This document shows, one piece after another, positions 35,627 through 48,500 of a stretch of DNA of 64,000 bases. The notes under the pieces were generated by a model. That model was not told the DNA's origin. It worked only from the letters and a program-made list of their open reading frames with translations, and did not search any database. This DNA comes from Numida meleagris (lineage: Eukaryota > Chordata > Aves > Galliformes > Numididae). Each line of letters starts with the position of its first letter. The first letter of the stretch is position 1. The stretch is taken from contig NC_034409.1 of assembly GCF_002078875.1 (NCBI RefSeq), positions 63,582,655 to 63,646,654 on the forward strand, written 5' to 3'. Made by a program: the position numbers and the translations under genes.

Positions 35627-38600
35627 TCCCTGTCCTGAGCTGTCCCTGTTACAACAGCCACTTTTGGGAAGGAGGAGAGAGGATGCTGTATTTTCCCATT
35701 TTCAGGGAAAGACAACTTTTCTGTTCGGGGAGAAGGTGCTAACACCATGCTCATAGCTGGTCTTTTCTCTTTGAGGTCATTATGAGGAAGCAGATGCTGT
35801 GTCCTCCTCTGCAGTGCATCTGGCCTGTGCTGGTGTATCTCTGATGCACATCTGGCTCCAGCCACAGAGGGACTGCTGTTGTACCTTAGTTGTGATGTTT
35901 TCTGAGGGCTTCTGTTACCATTCACATCATCATACCAGAGTGCTGACTGGTACCTAAAATGCTGGTGGGGAGCTTATCCCAGGATAAGATACTGGCTAAT
36001 CTAGCAGAACTAGGATTCTGTGCTGAAGGGGAAGAGGAAGAGCAGTGTCTTTCTGGAAAGCCAAAAATAAAAATAATAAAAAAAAAAAATCCTAGGAAAA
36101 TGCAGGATCAAAGATTCTTTCTCTCATGAATTACATACAAGATTTTCTTTGCAGTAATGGGCAGAGTGTGCGGATGTTTTATTTATTAATGCTGTACAAA
36201 AAACGTAGTAGAGGATGGGTCTTCTGAATGCTTGAAAGGCAAAATAATCACTTGGACTGACTGACAAAAAGTATTTTGTAGTTCTTGATAAGATATAAAA
36301 GCCTAAGCAACTTCCTATCAAATTCTTCGTTTCTCCAGAAAGAACATTTCAACCCTAAGCTTTCATCCCTTTCTAAATAAAAGACAAAGAGAGGGAGGAA
36401 TGGTCAGATCTGTTTTTTTTGTTTGTTTTTTTATTCTTTGAAAAAAAAAAAAAACAACTAGCCCATTTCTCTCACCAACCCATCTGTCCCTCTGCTATTA
36501 CTCCCTTGGCCTCTTTCCTCCCCTGCCTGCTTTTTACTCTCTGATTCACCTACGTCTCCTCCTGCACTCCTCAAGTGCCTGCTCTCTTCCAGCAACACCT
36601 CACCCTGCTGGGCTCCAGCAGCCCCGATGGCATCATCTCCTTTCTGATGTACTTTGCTTTTTGCTCCAAGCACGTGAAGTCGTATTTCTCCAATAAACAT
36701 TTTGGACTGTGTTTTTGTAACCTTGGTAGGAAAGATTTTTCTGCACACCAGTTACAGCCATTTAGCAGAGCTCAGTAGTTAACTTCCAGTGGAACGCTAA
36801 ATAGCGACAAAAAGACTATGATTACACAAAAAGACTGTTTTAGAGAAAATAGCTGCTATTCAAATAGATGTTGTATTTCACAGGAAAAAAAAAAAGTGGG
36901 CCAATTACTCTGCTTAGTCACCTACACTGTGAATTCAAATGAACTTCGTCTACGGCTATGGTCTTACACTGATTTTAAAAAAAATATAACTAAAATCAAC
37001 TTCAGTCCCTGTGGCTTTCAGCTCAGCTGGCTATAGCTATGCCAAGGTTATTTCTTTTAAAAATACTGTAATGTAATATTAAAAGGATGGAATTCCAAAT
37101 CCTTTTAAAATTATTTTTTAAATTTCCTTAATCTTTTATTGGGAAGCATTTAATGCAAGTTTGTTTGGGTCTTCTGTGTCTATCTTAATTACACATATTC
37201 CCTCCATTAATCATACTCAAAGCTTCCTGGTAGATAAATTGGTTCTCTTCTACCCCAGGACAGCTTGATGGCCCATAAAATAGATTTTCCAGGACTATTG
37301 CTATGGCTATGTGATTTACATCAGAGCCCATACTAAATTCTATGCCCATAATTACTAACAGTAATGCTTCCACACAGCATACTGGGACTTAATCTGTCAC
37401 ATTACTAGCAAACAGCAATACTTACTTTCTCTGGAAGGTGTATGACCTTGTCTTTGAATATCACTGTTACTAGCTCTTGTAGTTTTGCTAGGAATCCAGT
37501 CTCACCATGTGTTTGCAAAAGCAAAAAAAAAAAAAAATCCCAAAGGTGTGTTTTTTCTTGCAGCATATCTTCAGAGGGTATCATTGGAAGCGCAGAGTCT
37601 GTAGATGGAGAGCTGGTGGTTTGGGACAGATTCTCATCTAAAAGGAATTGAATAGCAGCTGTAAGCTGGAGCTGGGAGTGGTGGAGGGCCCCTTCAAGGA
37701 AGAAGGCAAGGCAGCTAGACTGGTAGCTTTGGTAACATATTGGGTGGCATGTCGGTAATGGAGTAATGGAGAGGGTCTAAGCTGCAGTGGTGAAGCAGGG
37801 ACAAATGTGCAAACCCCAGTGGCTTACAGATTTAAGAGGAAAAGTTGCCTTTATACAGAACTGAGTTGTTCTGTCCCAAGGAGACTTGTGAGTCCAGTGT
37901 ACATCTGTTTTTTCTGTTGTTTGTTTGTTTTAAAGGCAAAAAGAGACAATTTTCTCCCCCAAATGAGGCAGATGACGATAGCTTGTTTGCTTGTTTTAAT
38001 TTAAATCAAAGTTTCAGATATGTTTCGTCTTGCAAGTATTTTAACATGTCTTACATAGCTGGTTTGTGGGAATTCTTAGGAAAACTACGGCAAAAAATGG
38101 GGTCAGTGTCAATGAAAGGTTTTATAGTCGTGTCCTAAAATTTGTAAAGAGATTGTGTACTGGGACTGCTGCCTTTCACATCCTATAACAGATCTCCGTG
38201 AAGGATTTTTTTGAATGGGAAATGAGGGAAGCCAGTAAAGGATGGTAGAAATTTTGATGAAGACCAGACCAATTTTACCTGTGGGAGTTCTCTCACTTTC
38301 TGCTCATTTCTAGAAATGATTTATCACTAAGTCAGAGTGTTCTAGGTGCACAGCAACTTTCAGTTGAAAAAGTCTAGAGATGAAAAATGTTTAAAATATT
38401 TGCTGTTAAGTAAATAATATGACTAGACTTGCAGACATTCACTTGGTCAGCAAACTGATTCCTGTTATATCCCAGCAATGAGACAGCCTGAGCACCCAGA
38501 ATCTCTCTGCTGTAGAAGATCAGTAGGACTCTTAAAGAGGTTAATAGCACTAGTGTAAAACTTCAACAAAACTTTGCTTGACTGCACTTTGGTAAAATAT

Positions 38601-40694
38601 AGTTTTGCACTGGAAGTGGTTATTTTTAGGTTTGTACTTCAACAAAGACAGGTAGAAGATTCTGTGGAAATCGGAATGTAGATTACCGTGCAGATTACCA
38701 TGGGACAAATGATAATTAAATCCTGGCACCTAAAGATGCTGAGAGGCGTGGAAAGAGTTAGCAGTGGTGTTCAAATACTTGCTAATGTCTATCTCATTTC
38801 TATAGGATAATGAAAATTAATGATACAGAATTTTATTTTTTAATGATTTCCCACCTGTGTTTAACTGCATATTGTAAACCACAGATCTTACCTTCATGTA
38901 ATTAATAAAGAAATGAAGGTACTGAATTATATTTTCTGGCTATTCTTAATAAAAGATTGACATGTACTTTTGAAGCAGCTTATTGGTAATTCACAAAAAA
39001 ATATGAAAAAATAAAAAATCATTCTCAGACTAATGTGCTTAATTTATAGACATGTAAGAGGGGATACAAAACAAATGTGTTCATGGAGAGTTTGGGACCT
39101 ACCTGCAATCTGTGTTTTCAGAAATATGCACTGAGCAGGCCGTGTAACCTGCTGGTGTTATGCACAATGCTCTTGCAGAGAGGGAAATAGGATCCAAGAG
39201 AGAGCTGCTGCCTGTGTTAACCACAGGAATGAGTGAATTACTGAATACAGACCAAATTTCAGTCACAAGAAATGCATTAACATCGGTATTATGCCATCAA
39301 CATTGCCCTTGTGCAGTAAAAGCAAAGGAAGTTCACCTTGTTAATTGTATTCAGACTTATAATTGAGCATTCTGTGTGATGGCTTCATCTTCTGCAAGCA
39401 AAAGGGAGTGATTTACAGTGTGTGTCAGTAGAACACTGTTATATGAAGAAAGATTAACAATCATAATTTCAGACTCAAGAGTATTTATAATTCTGAATTG
39501 TCTGTTTTAATGCAAATATTTTGTCTTAAATGATGTGCTTTGTCTTGATTAGTTAAAATAATCCTTCCTTGTCTGGGTAGCTCAGTAAATTAGTGACTGA
39601 CCCAACATCAGCAGGATCGCATTGCTGCATTGTTTAACTCATACTGATTGTAAAAACCAAGAGAAAAAGAGAAGCAACTGGTATTTCACATATGCAGCAT
39701 GAGAGGCATAGGTTCAGATTTTATTTCCTCTGTCTGGATTCATTTCCAGTCACTCATTTCATGTGGCTTTCGTGACTAGGATGAGGCTTCCACTGGCTGA
39801 GTCATGGCACAGCCACGCTCTCAGATTGTTGTAAGAGCAGCTTCTGCACTGTGCTTTTTAGAGGTTTCTGCTGTGTAGAAAGGGTATCCAGAGATGTGAC
39901 TACATCTCAGGGACTTCTTCCTACACCTGTTTTCAACTAATCAGGCCAGCTGCTGTTAGAAGCCAAGCTGCAGTGATGTGGGCTTCACCTGCAGGGTGCA
40001 CAGCCACAGTGCGGTCTGCACAGAAAAACAGGGTTTCTGTGGCTCTAGAGATGGCAGGCACAGGGCCAGGCTGCTTCTCACATGCCTAATTCTGTTAAAC
40101 TCAGAATGCTTCCACGAGCAGGAAGAGCAGAATTGGTCTGTGCAATATAAAACCATATTAAAATTGTTTGCCAACGAAGTGCAGCTGTATTTGTGATGGG
40201 GAAGCTTAGGAGCAGTGGATAATGAAACTTCAAACCTGGTCCTCCTCTCGCAGATGGAGAAACTCCTTTCTGGTGCCTCCCCATGGCAGCTGAGGTTTGT
40301 GTCCAGGGTGAGATTTGATTTGCCTCTTATCAGCAAAAAAAAGTGTACTTCAGTGTATTCCCAGTGGAGGAGAGACTATTGTTCATCCCAGGTGCTGAAT
40401 ATAGATGCTAAGGTGTGGTAACTTACCTTCCAAACCCAATCATGTCTGCCCAGAGAGTATGAGTCCTTGTTTAGACCAGATGCCCAAATTTTGCATTATT
40501 ACAGATGGGGATGGGATGCAATGAAGCTAGAGACTTGCTTTCTGGTTCTAGCAGCCTCCAGTATCCAGAGTCATTTCCTATGTGACCAGGTTTCCATGTT
40601 GTGCTGACTTCCCTGGCCCACAGCAATGTAGGGAGAGGATATTTGAGGCCACAGAGACCAAATTAAAACACAGTGTTGGAAGTTTCTTGACATC
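35627..40694. other. Gene-free sequence (presumed intron)
   Basis: AT-rich. Contains A14 at 36441-36454 followed by a pyrimidine-rich stretch (36460-36600) that leads to a possible 'ctcttccag' acceptor and an AATAAA at about 36691. The frame after it is short and unrecognised. Minus frames at 35599-35925 (108 codons) and 39956-40336 (126 codons) also lack domains. Confidence 0.45.
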
Positions 40695-41141
40695 CCCAGA
40701 GCATGTCCAAAGAAGGGAAACAAAGCTGTGAAAAGTCTGAGGCAAAAATCTTATGTGGAGTGGCTATGGGAACTGGGCTTCTTCATTCTGGAGAAGAGGA
40801 GGCTCAGGGAGACCTTATAACTCTCTACAACTCCCTGAAAGGAGGTTGTGGCAAGGTGAAGGTTGACCTCCCAGGTAACAGCAACAGGATGAGAGGTAAC
40901 GGCCTCAAATTGCACCAGGGGAAGATCAGATTGGATATTATGAAAAAATTATTCTCAGAAAGAGTGGTGATGCATTGGAAGAGGCTGCCCAGGGAGGTGA
41001 TGGGGTCACCATGCCTGGAGGTGGTTGAGAAATGTGTGGAAGTGGCACTGAGGGATGTGGTTAGTGGGCATGGTGGGGATGGGCTGATGGTTGGACTAGA
41101 TGATCTTAGAGGTCTTTTCCAACCTTAGTGATTCTGTGATC
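40695..41141 (+). mobile_element. CR1 LINE, 5'-truncated 3' end with open C-terminal frame
   Basis: The plus strand follows the CR1 ORF2 C-terminus: 'cccagagcatgtccaaagaa', 'ctggagaagaggaggctcag', 'gagaggtaacggcctc' and 'ttggaagaggctgccc', then the 3' UTR 'gttggactagatgatc' 'ttagaggtcttttccaac' and 'gattctgtgat'. A 141-codon frame (40703-41128) runs nearly the full length, but its translation only partly follows the real CR1 frame. I treat it as incidental. Confidence 0.92.
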
Positions 41142-43560
41142 TTTGAATACTGAGATTCAAACGGAATTTGATTTAAAAGCATTCTCTTGATTGCACAGAA
41201 AAGTGAGGAGCACAGAGTTCCTAGCAGTTCATGACAATACCTTTGGGGGCTTTTTGTGTTTCAAAAAATCATGACATTCTGAGAATTGACAACAATCTTA
41301 AACTTCATTAGTAGCAAAATTGCTTCTTGGGGCTTGGTGTGTGGTGCTGAAAACGATGGATATCTTGAAAAATTGTACTTTAATTTTTTCCCCGTTATTC
41401 CAGGCAATGCTTCCAGAAAAGGAGAAAAGGATGATTAATATTTTCTAAATGTCAGTTTTCTTCTCCTGTCGTTTTTGTTTCTACCTCCTTTAATGCAAGG
41501 GGAAATTCAGGATTGCGTTCTGTGTAAGTCTGTTGCTTCATCAAAACCTGACATTGGATTTGCACGAAGTTCAGAGCTGATATTAGAAGCTTTCTATTTA
41601 ATATTTAAACATCACAGTGAAACTTGCCTGGCCTCTGGTTCCACTGTAATTTTGAAACTCCCCTTAGACTTGTTGGATGTTGTAACTGAAGTTCATATCT
41701 CTTAAATGCACCTTTCAGGCTGCACATGAATTTATATTGCGGAAAGCAGATGAAATTCAGTATCTCTTGTTCATGAAAGCTTTTGGGTAATTTCAGCAGT
41801 CTTGAATGAAGTCATTTGGACTGAGTTTTTCAAAGCTCTGGAAGACATTTAAAAACATTAATGGCAGGTGAGTATCAAAGCATCAGCCCAATATTTTAAA
41901 CCCAGAACTGATTTCTACTGCCTTTTGTAGAGTCAGGATTTCACCCTGAAGACTTAGTGATTATGGATGAAACCTAGTCATTCCTCTTTCTATTCTATGT
42001 ATTGTGTGTTAAGACAAGAGATTCCGGATGAAACGAATAAATGCATACTAGTGACCTCCCACTTCACTTTTCGGATGCAGAAAAGAGTGTGGCCAACAGT
42101 GTTTGGTAGTTTCCATTTCAATCAACACTTATTCTCTAATTAGAGGTAGAAGCAGTGAAAAAGCATGAAGCAAACAATTCCCCTGCCAGTAGAAACTGCC
42201 TGGAATCACATGAAGTTGCACATCCAAGCTATTAGTCCAGAGAGTCTGCAGAGGCATACGAGACCTGAGTTGCTTATCTAACCAATTAAAAGGATTGTCC
42301 TTGTTAGATCATTAGCCTTTAATCTCTTGTATCCAAAAGCATGGCTTTAAAATGAAGAAAGTCTGACTGCTTGTTCTGGGATATGTTGTAATGCACCTAT
42401 TCAAACTGTCTTTACAATGCCCATCTAGAAGTAAGCAGGAGACTCACTGTCATACACTTGATGTCCTTATTCTTTCAAAAACAATTTAAAGCCTTAATTA
42501 GAAGGTTGATGATTTTTTAAATTGATTTTTAGAGGTCATGAAAAGACAGAATTTCTCAGCTCTGGCTACGTAAGCGTAGCCTGCATTGAATTCTCAGTAT
42601 TGCAAGATAAAAGCTTAAAACTTGTAGTGCAATTATGAGGCAATTCAATACATAAAACTCCAGTGTTTGGATGTCCACAGAACAGAAAGGTTTCTCAAAT
42701 TATTTGTATTGGTCGTTGTCTGTCCTACTTCTTGTATTAAACCCCATAGAAGTAGTTAAGAAAAAAATCAGTTATTTTGGTAACAAGTTAATTAGTTTTT
42801 GGCATGGTTTTAAAATGTAATAAACATTCCTAAAATATTTGTGTTCACATCATCCTGCATAACACTTTTTCTATTCTTTGTTATTTTTCTACCATTGATA
42901 TTGTTTTATAAAGCACAGTTTTGAGACTCAGATGAATTGATATGTGCCATTTGAAAGGCTGAGCTCAGTCTGTGAAGTGCCACGTGCTGCAGACTTGACA
43001 GCTCTTTGAAAGAAACAAGGCTGGAGACATAGCTTTCAAAAATCCTACTGGCTGCAATCTGCTTCTTGTGCCTCGGCAGCAAGGAAGTGGGTCAGCATAC
43101 TATGCCAGTGGATAAGATATGGGTAATGTTCTTCAGCTGCTTTGTTTTGGGGGATGGGACAGATTTGTTTTTCTTCTCTTTAGTCACAGACGATTTTATT
43201 TTCTAGATTACTGATTTAGGTTTCTTAATCTTTTCCAAATTGAAGTAACACATTGCTTTCATTACAAGCTGTACTTACTGTATTTAATGGTATCATTCAT
43301 AACATGCAATAAGAAGTATACACAAAGTAGTATGGGTGGGGAAAATATATCTCAGGCACTGCCCGGTATTTAAACATATGTCAAGACCTATTAGCTGTGA
43401 AATTGTGTAAAGTAGTGCCTGAATTCTATGGTAATATGATTTTAAACAAATATTTCTTGAATAAACTGTGTAGCTAGGAGAGGTTTTTCTCTCTCCAGTA
43501 TGGAATAATAGCAGCAGTAAATGATTAATAGTTAATACTCATGTGAATACTTTCATTTCA
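41142..43560. other. Gene-free sequence (presumed intron)
   Basis: AT-rich and unique, with no frame above 80 codons. The stretch around 42470-42850 is very AT-rich with homeobox-type TAATTA/TTAATT words. That is suggestive of conserved non-coding DNA but unproven. Confidence 0.5.
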
Positions 43561-43564
43561 GCTG

Positions 43565-43645
43565 CCAATCTTGCTCTCTTTTATCGAAAGGAATAAGTAG
43601 CACTTATCACGGAGTATATAAGAGGGAGTTTGCTGTACTGCATAC
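43565..43645 (+). promoter_or_regulatory. Possible cryptic promoter (CCAAT + TATATAAG)
   Basis: A CCAAT word at 43565 and a perfect TATATAAG at 43615-43622 lie 50 bases apart, the usual polymerase II spacing. The next ATG-initiated frame of note is 98 codons long at 43869-44165 (MSSAKLTSTSAGV...). The peptide is unrecognised and the reverse strand is also open there. This may be chance in AT-rich DNA. Confidence 0.25.
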
Positions 43646-43868
43646 ATACCTTGCAGATGGTTATAATTTCTAGAGCCATCACTCAATTTAACTTGATAGT
43701 AAGTTAGCACGTGGGAATAGCTCTCACTTATGTTGCTCTTCCCTTTGCTAGCAGCAGAAATTAAGAACAGCGTGATTGATGCCAGGGCATCATTTATATG
43801 AAGAAGGCTGAGTTTCCTTTATGCTTCTGCCTTCCACCATCATTGTCCCTGGTATGGGCATGTGAAAT

Positions 43869-44165
43869 ATGTCCTCTGCCAAGCTGACCTCTACCTCTGC
43901 TGGGGTTGCTGCTCATGATGCAGTCCTCCGTTTTCTAGGGATGAACCTCATAACTGCAGGTCCCAGGCAGGCTAATCTGTTGCCACCTGAGGGTAGAGAC
44001 ATTTACTCTCTGGTGACCTTGGAGCTGGATTATGTAGTGACCTACAAAAGAGGCTGTACATCCACTTTCCCATCCCTTAAAGCCATTTATTTCTATTACC
44101 ATAACTTTTTTTTGCATCAATTTATTTTCTCTTGGTATGCTAAGATTATTATCCAGATGCAGTGA
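43869..44165 (+). CDS. Hypothetical 98-codon frame, unrecognised
   Basis: ATG-initiated, 98 codons, starting MSSAKLTSTSAGVAAHDAV. The first half (to about residue 65) has mixed composition like a soluble protein. The end is aromatic/hydrophobic (FYYHNFFLHQFIF) and reads like AT-rich non-coding DNA. I recognise no domain. It is listed because it follows the possible promoter at 43565-43622. An overlapping minus-strand frame shows that openness alone is weak evidence. It is most likely not a real protein. Confidence 0.12.
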   Translation: MSSAKLTSTSAGVAAHDAVLRFLGMNLITAGPRQANLLPPEGRDIYSLVTLELDYVVTYKRGCTSTFPSLKAIYFYYHNFFLHQFIFSWYAKIIIQMQ

Positions 44166-45560
44166 AGTTAATTCAGAAAAGAATATGCAAAGGCAATAAT
44201 GTATGCTAATCCCAGGGAATTACTTTTTCATGGTTCAAATGAAATAAGCCTCCTCCTCTTTTTTTCTGCCCTTTGTTTTATTTTTATGACTGCAATTTGA
44301 AATTTTAGGCTCATTTTTTATGTAGAGAAAGAACACCTTACATGTTTCACCATATCTGCGTCTGGTCAGAGAAGAACTGGGAGACCTGTGATAGGTGCTA
44401 CCAGAATGAAATTTTAAACAGGGCGCATGTGAATATGATGTGAATATTGGAACTGTTTCATACATCTTATTCTTCTTCACTTCTTTTTTCTTGTTTGCTT
44501 GGGTGGTTGGTTGGTTTTGGTTCCCATAAAGTTCCTATCTCGCTTTCTTTGCAGAAATCAGTGGTTTGTAATCCACGAGTCAAGTTAGTGTTTGAATCTC
44601 CTGACTTAATACAGAAGCTGAGGACTGTAAATACAAACAGAGGCAGGGACCATTCAAAGTAGATGATTTAAGAAAATTGACAAGAATGAAGGATGCATCT
44701 CAGATCAAAAACCTGGTAATGTATGCAGACCTATAGGACTTCAGAGCAGATAATGGCATTTAATGTCTTTTAAGACTCTTCAGAACATTTTGTGACTTAG
44801 TAGTGCACCAACAAAATTTGATTTCAGCTTTAGGACAGAGGATCTGTGATTCTGGTTTTACAAAAACCAAGCCCCATCACTGTGAGGGGCCACACCGTAA
44901 GTCAGTACCAAATCCTTTTTATCTCCCTCTGTTTACATACTGAGGGGGTGAGAGTAATCATTTCAACACTTTGGAATTCTTGTTACTTGCTGTTTAATGG
45001 TCTTATCAGACAAACTGTAAATAAGAGTGTAATTAATTGTTCTCTACTTACATGACAAGTTGCATATAAGTTCCATCCCCCAGAGAATCTGTTATTTACC
45101 TGATTGCATTGGGAAATTACTACAGGGTTAGCTGGAGAATACCTGGAAGATAAACGTGGGTTTTACGTTCACTTATTTGTACATCATTTCATACCTAATA
45201 ACTACATTCTGCTAAAGAGTTCATGCAAAGAAGGAAGAATTAGGAGACATCAACTCTTATAATTATAGCTGGCTCGTTTTCCGTTGCCTGGAAAAATCAA
45301 CATATGGCAAATACTTTATTCCTAGCTAAATTTTCTGCATTAAAAAGCTGTCAAATTCATACTTCTGGGAACAAAATCCTTGTGCTTGTGCGCACAGAAG
45401 ATGCTGCTAAAAGTAATGCCAAACTCTGGAGGTCTGCCTTGGAGGGCACTTTCTTGGGGTAATCAAGTAGCAAGATCCTCTGCTTACTCTTGCTGTTTCA
45501 CTGGGAAATAAGTGCTCTGATTTTGGCCCCTCTCTGCTTTCTTAAGTACCTCCTGCCACT

Positions 45561-45584
45561 CCCCCCCCCCCCCAAAAAAAAAAA
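45561..45584 (+). repeat. C13-A11 compound homopolymer
   Basis: Thirteen C are followed directly by eleven A. It is simple-sequence DNA with likely length polymorphism and possible assembly error. Confidence 0.95.
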
Positions 45585-48500
45585 GAATTCAAATGTAACA
45601 TTGTAACTGACAAAATTGTAGCTAATGAAAAACCTCTTCGGGGAGAAACTAACTAACCTTTTGTTTGGTCCTTTTCATGGTTTTTGCCTTGAAGTTTCAT
45701 GCATACTCCAAATATCAAAACAAATTTCTACAGCATGAATAGATATAAAAGTATCTCCCCACCCCCCATCTCCTGCATTGACACTATTGTTTGAAAAAAA
45801 GAAATCAGGACTTTGACTTCATTTCTCTTGTAGCACAGGAAATTAGATGTGATTACATAGAAACCTTAATTATACTTCTCATTAAGGACTGCTGTAACCT
45901 TATAAATGCTGTAGGATGACCCAAGCATTCACTAAGTAAAGCTTTTTATAAAAGCTTTTCCCAAGTGAAGTTGGTGAGAGCTTTACCAGTGATTTAACAA
46001 GAGGTAAGATTTTACAGTGTAGCTTTTTTATACGCAATCAGCCTAATTCAAGTTCATGTGACATAGTGATTTTTTTCTTATCTTACTCCAGCTATCCTGT
46101 CTGTTTTTGTAATTACCTACTGCTACTCCAGGTGCTGGAAATAAGATCACACTTCTAATAAATGTTGGGAGATTTGGGGCTTTTCTCAATAGGCTATAGA
46201 GAGACACTTAACATGTTAATAGTAAGTGTAATCTGAAAATACTCTTTTTTTTTTTTTTAGAAATGGACTTCATAGCTAAATCTAAACAGTCTCCTCTTCA
46301 ATCTGTTGGCATTCATCTAAAAGAATCTTGTAAGGAGTAAGACTGATTCTTTTTTGAAATTCTTATGTTGATTTTCTTTTGTTAAACAAGGAGATTCACT
46401 GATCACCCCACTGATTTCAAATGTACCTTTCTCACCATCTAAAGAACTATCTTCAGATTTTGGATGATAGAGGAAGGAATTAGCTTCTCATCTTCTCATG
46501 CTTTGCAATCCCTTATGACCTCACTACAGAGGATGCCCAAATTCTGCATTTAATCCACCTGAATAGTTCAATTTAATTGTGGGATTTGCCTTCCACTTTC
46601 CAGTTGATTTCTGGAGGTCACTAACCTGTTGCAGGGAAGCTAGTTAGCCCTGGTCTGGTGTTCAGCTTAGCACAGAGTCTGATGGCTTCTTTACCAGACA
46701 GTGGGGCACTTCTGAATTTAATGTGAGGATCATTTGGAGCCAAAAGTCCTTTGGAAGACCCTACTAGAAACTGGAAAGCAACACAGGGCAGAAGAGAGGA
46801 GAAGAGAGGAGTTTGATCTATATTCTTGAATGATAATATATAATAGGCTAAGGCTATCCAAATAGGGACAGCCTGCTGCATATTGTCTTTGTCAGTAGCT
46901 TTCTCATTTTCACTGGTAGTTTGGATGTGATGTTTTCCTGATACTTCAGCTGTACTGCAGAGGATTAAACCCACAGTTTTGGAAATGGTCTTCAGAACTG
47001 AAAGATGGGCATTGTGCATTCCTCTAAATAGTTTGAAACTCTTTCTGCCTGCCCATCCATCTTCCACAGCATAGGTAGGGCTCTTCAGAGAAGGCTCTAC
47101 CAGGACCAAACAGTATGTCAAAGCCACCTTCTGCAATCTACCTTTCCCAATTTTCCATCTCTTTCTTATTGTAAATATTTCACATTTAAAGAATAAAAAA
47201 GAAACAAAATTGAATGTTGCTTGAAAAGGAATAGGTAGATGAAGTAGAAGAAATACTTTTCAGAATAGAAATAGGCTGAATAAAAGTAGCTTAACTCAGT
47301 AACTAATTGCCCCTAACCAATTTTAACTGTGAAGAGGTTTGTCATTTCAGCTGAGAACAACTTTATGTATTTGTTTTTACAAGCCTAAAACAATTCAGCC
47401 TTAGGGTGAAGAAAGAGCTGTGAGACTGCAGCAAGCCAGCCCACATAGGCACCACTATGTAGTAGGAAGCAGCCAGAATAGCATTCCTCATTTATCTGCA
47501 TGTGAGGGCATGATCCTGACTATGGCTTTTAAGGTTCATGGGAAATAGGTCTTTAGATCTCATTGCAATTCAACTGGAACTGGCTGTCTAATTTCCTCTC
47601 TTTTGAAAATCTCTTTTTATGTGCAGCATGCTGCTGGAAAGGGCCAAATGCATCATCCCTCATGTAACAGAAGTGCTTGATGTGCCCTGTGCTCAGAAGT
47701 TCAGCCTAAGAGCAATTGTGGCTTAAACTGACAGTACCAACAGGGATGTGACAACAGGCTGTATTATTATTTAAAGCCATCATTTTAATAGTAATTGCCA
47801 CAGAACAAAATTTTGTGTGAAAGAAAGTAATGTTTTGCACAGGGAAAGGAGAGTCACTGAATGAAAATGCAAAATTCCCATCAGCCCTTTGGCTGAGAAA
47901 GGACATCTTAAAAGTATCAAAGTTCTCTATTACTATATACGAATTTGCATAAATCTCTCATCCTAGAATTGAAAATACTAAATGCCTTAAGCCACGAAAT
48001 ACTTTCGGTGTACTCCTGATTTCACTGTGACAAAGAAGCGTTGTAACTCTCAAGGAGATGAGACTGGTCCCCAGGGACACTACTTTGACTTCCATTGGAG
48101 CTGGTAGATCATAGGTGTAAAATGGCTCCAGATGAATATCTTGTGAAGTAATTCAAAAACTGATGAGTGAAGTGTTTCCAACCCATAGTTCTGTGATGTA
48201 GATCAGAATTTATCTGACATTCAGGAGCAAACTTTGACTTGCCTTTTTCTGTGTATTACCTCATAATACCCTATGACCTTCACAGTCATACTCCAGGGAC
48301 TGAGTACTCCTATTGTCTTCACAGTGTGATTGTGTATTCTGTTGAGTAATACTCAGTTCTCCTATTTCAGTCCGCTAAATGACCTTTGACTTCTTGTCAA
48401 GGTCAAGAATATGAAGAGAATTGCAATAAAAGAGCATTTTTTCAAAATATGCTTTATTAGCATTAAGTCTTGGAACAACTGTGAAGAGGAAAAGATCATA

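Noticed and set aside
36441..36780. A14 plus pyrimidine tract, acceptor and AATAAA as a terminal exon
   Set aside because: The frame is short and unrecognised, the pieces are common in AT-rich DNA, and no matching upstream donor could be identified.
48170..48205. Possible CR1 3' end ('tttccaacccatagttctgtg')
   Set aside because: Too short and without the upstream CR1 block.
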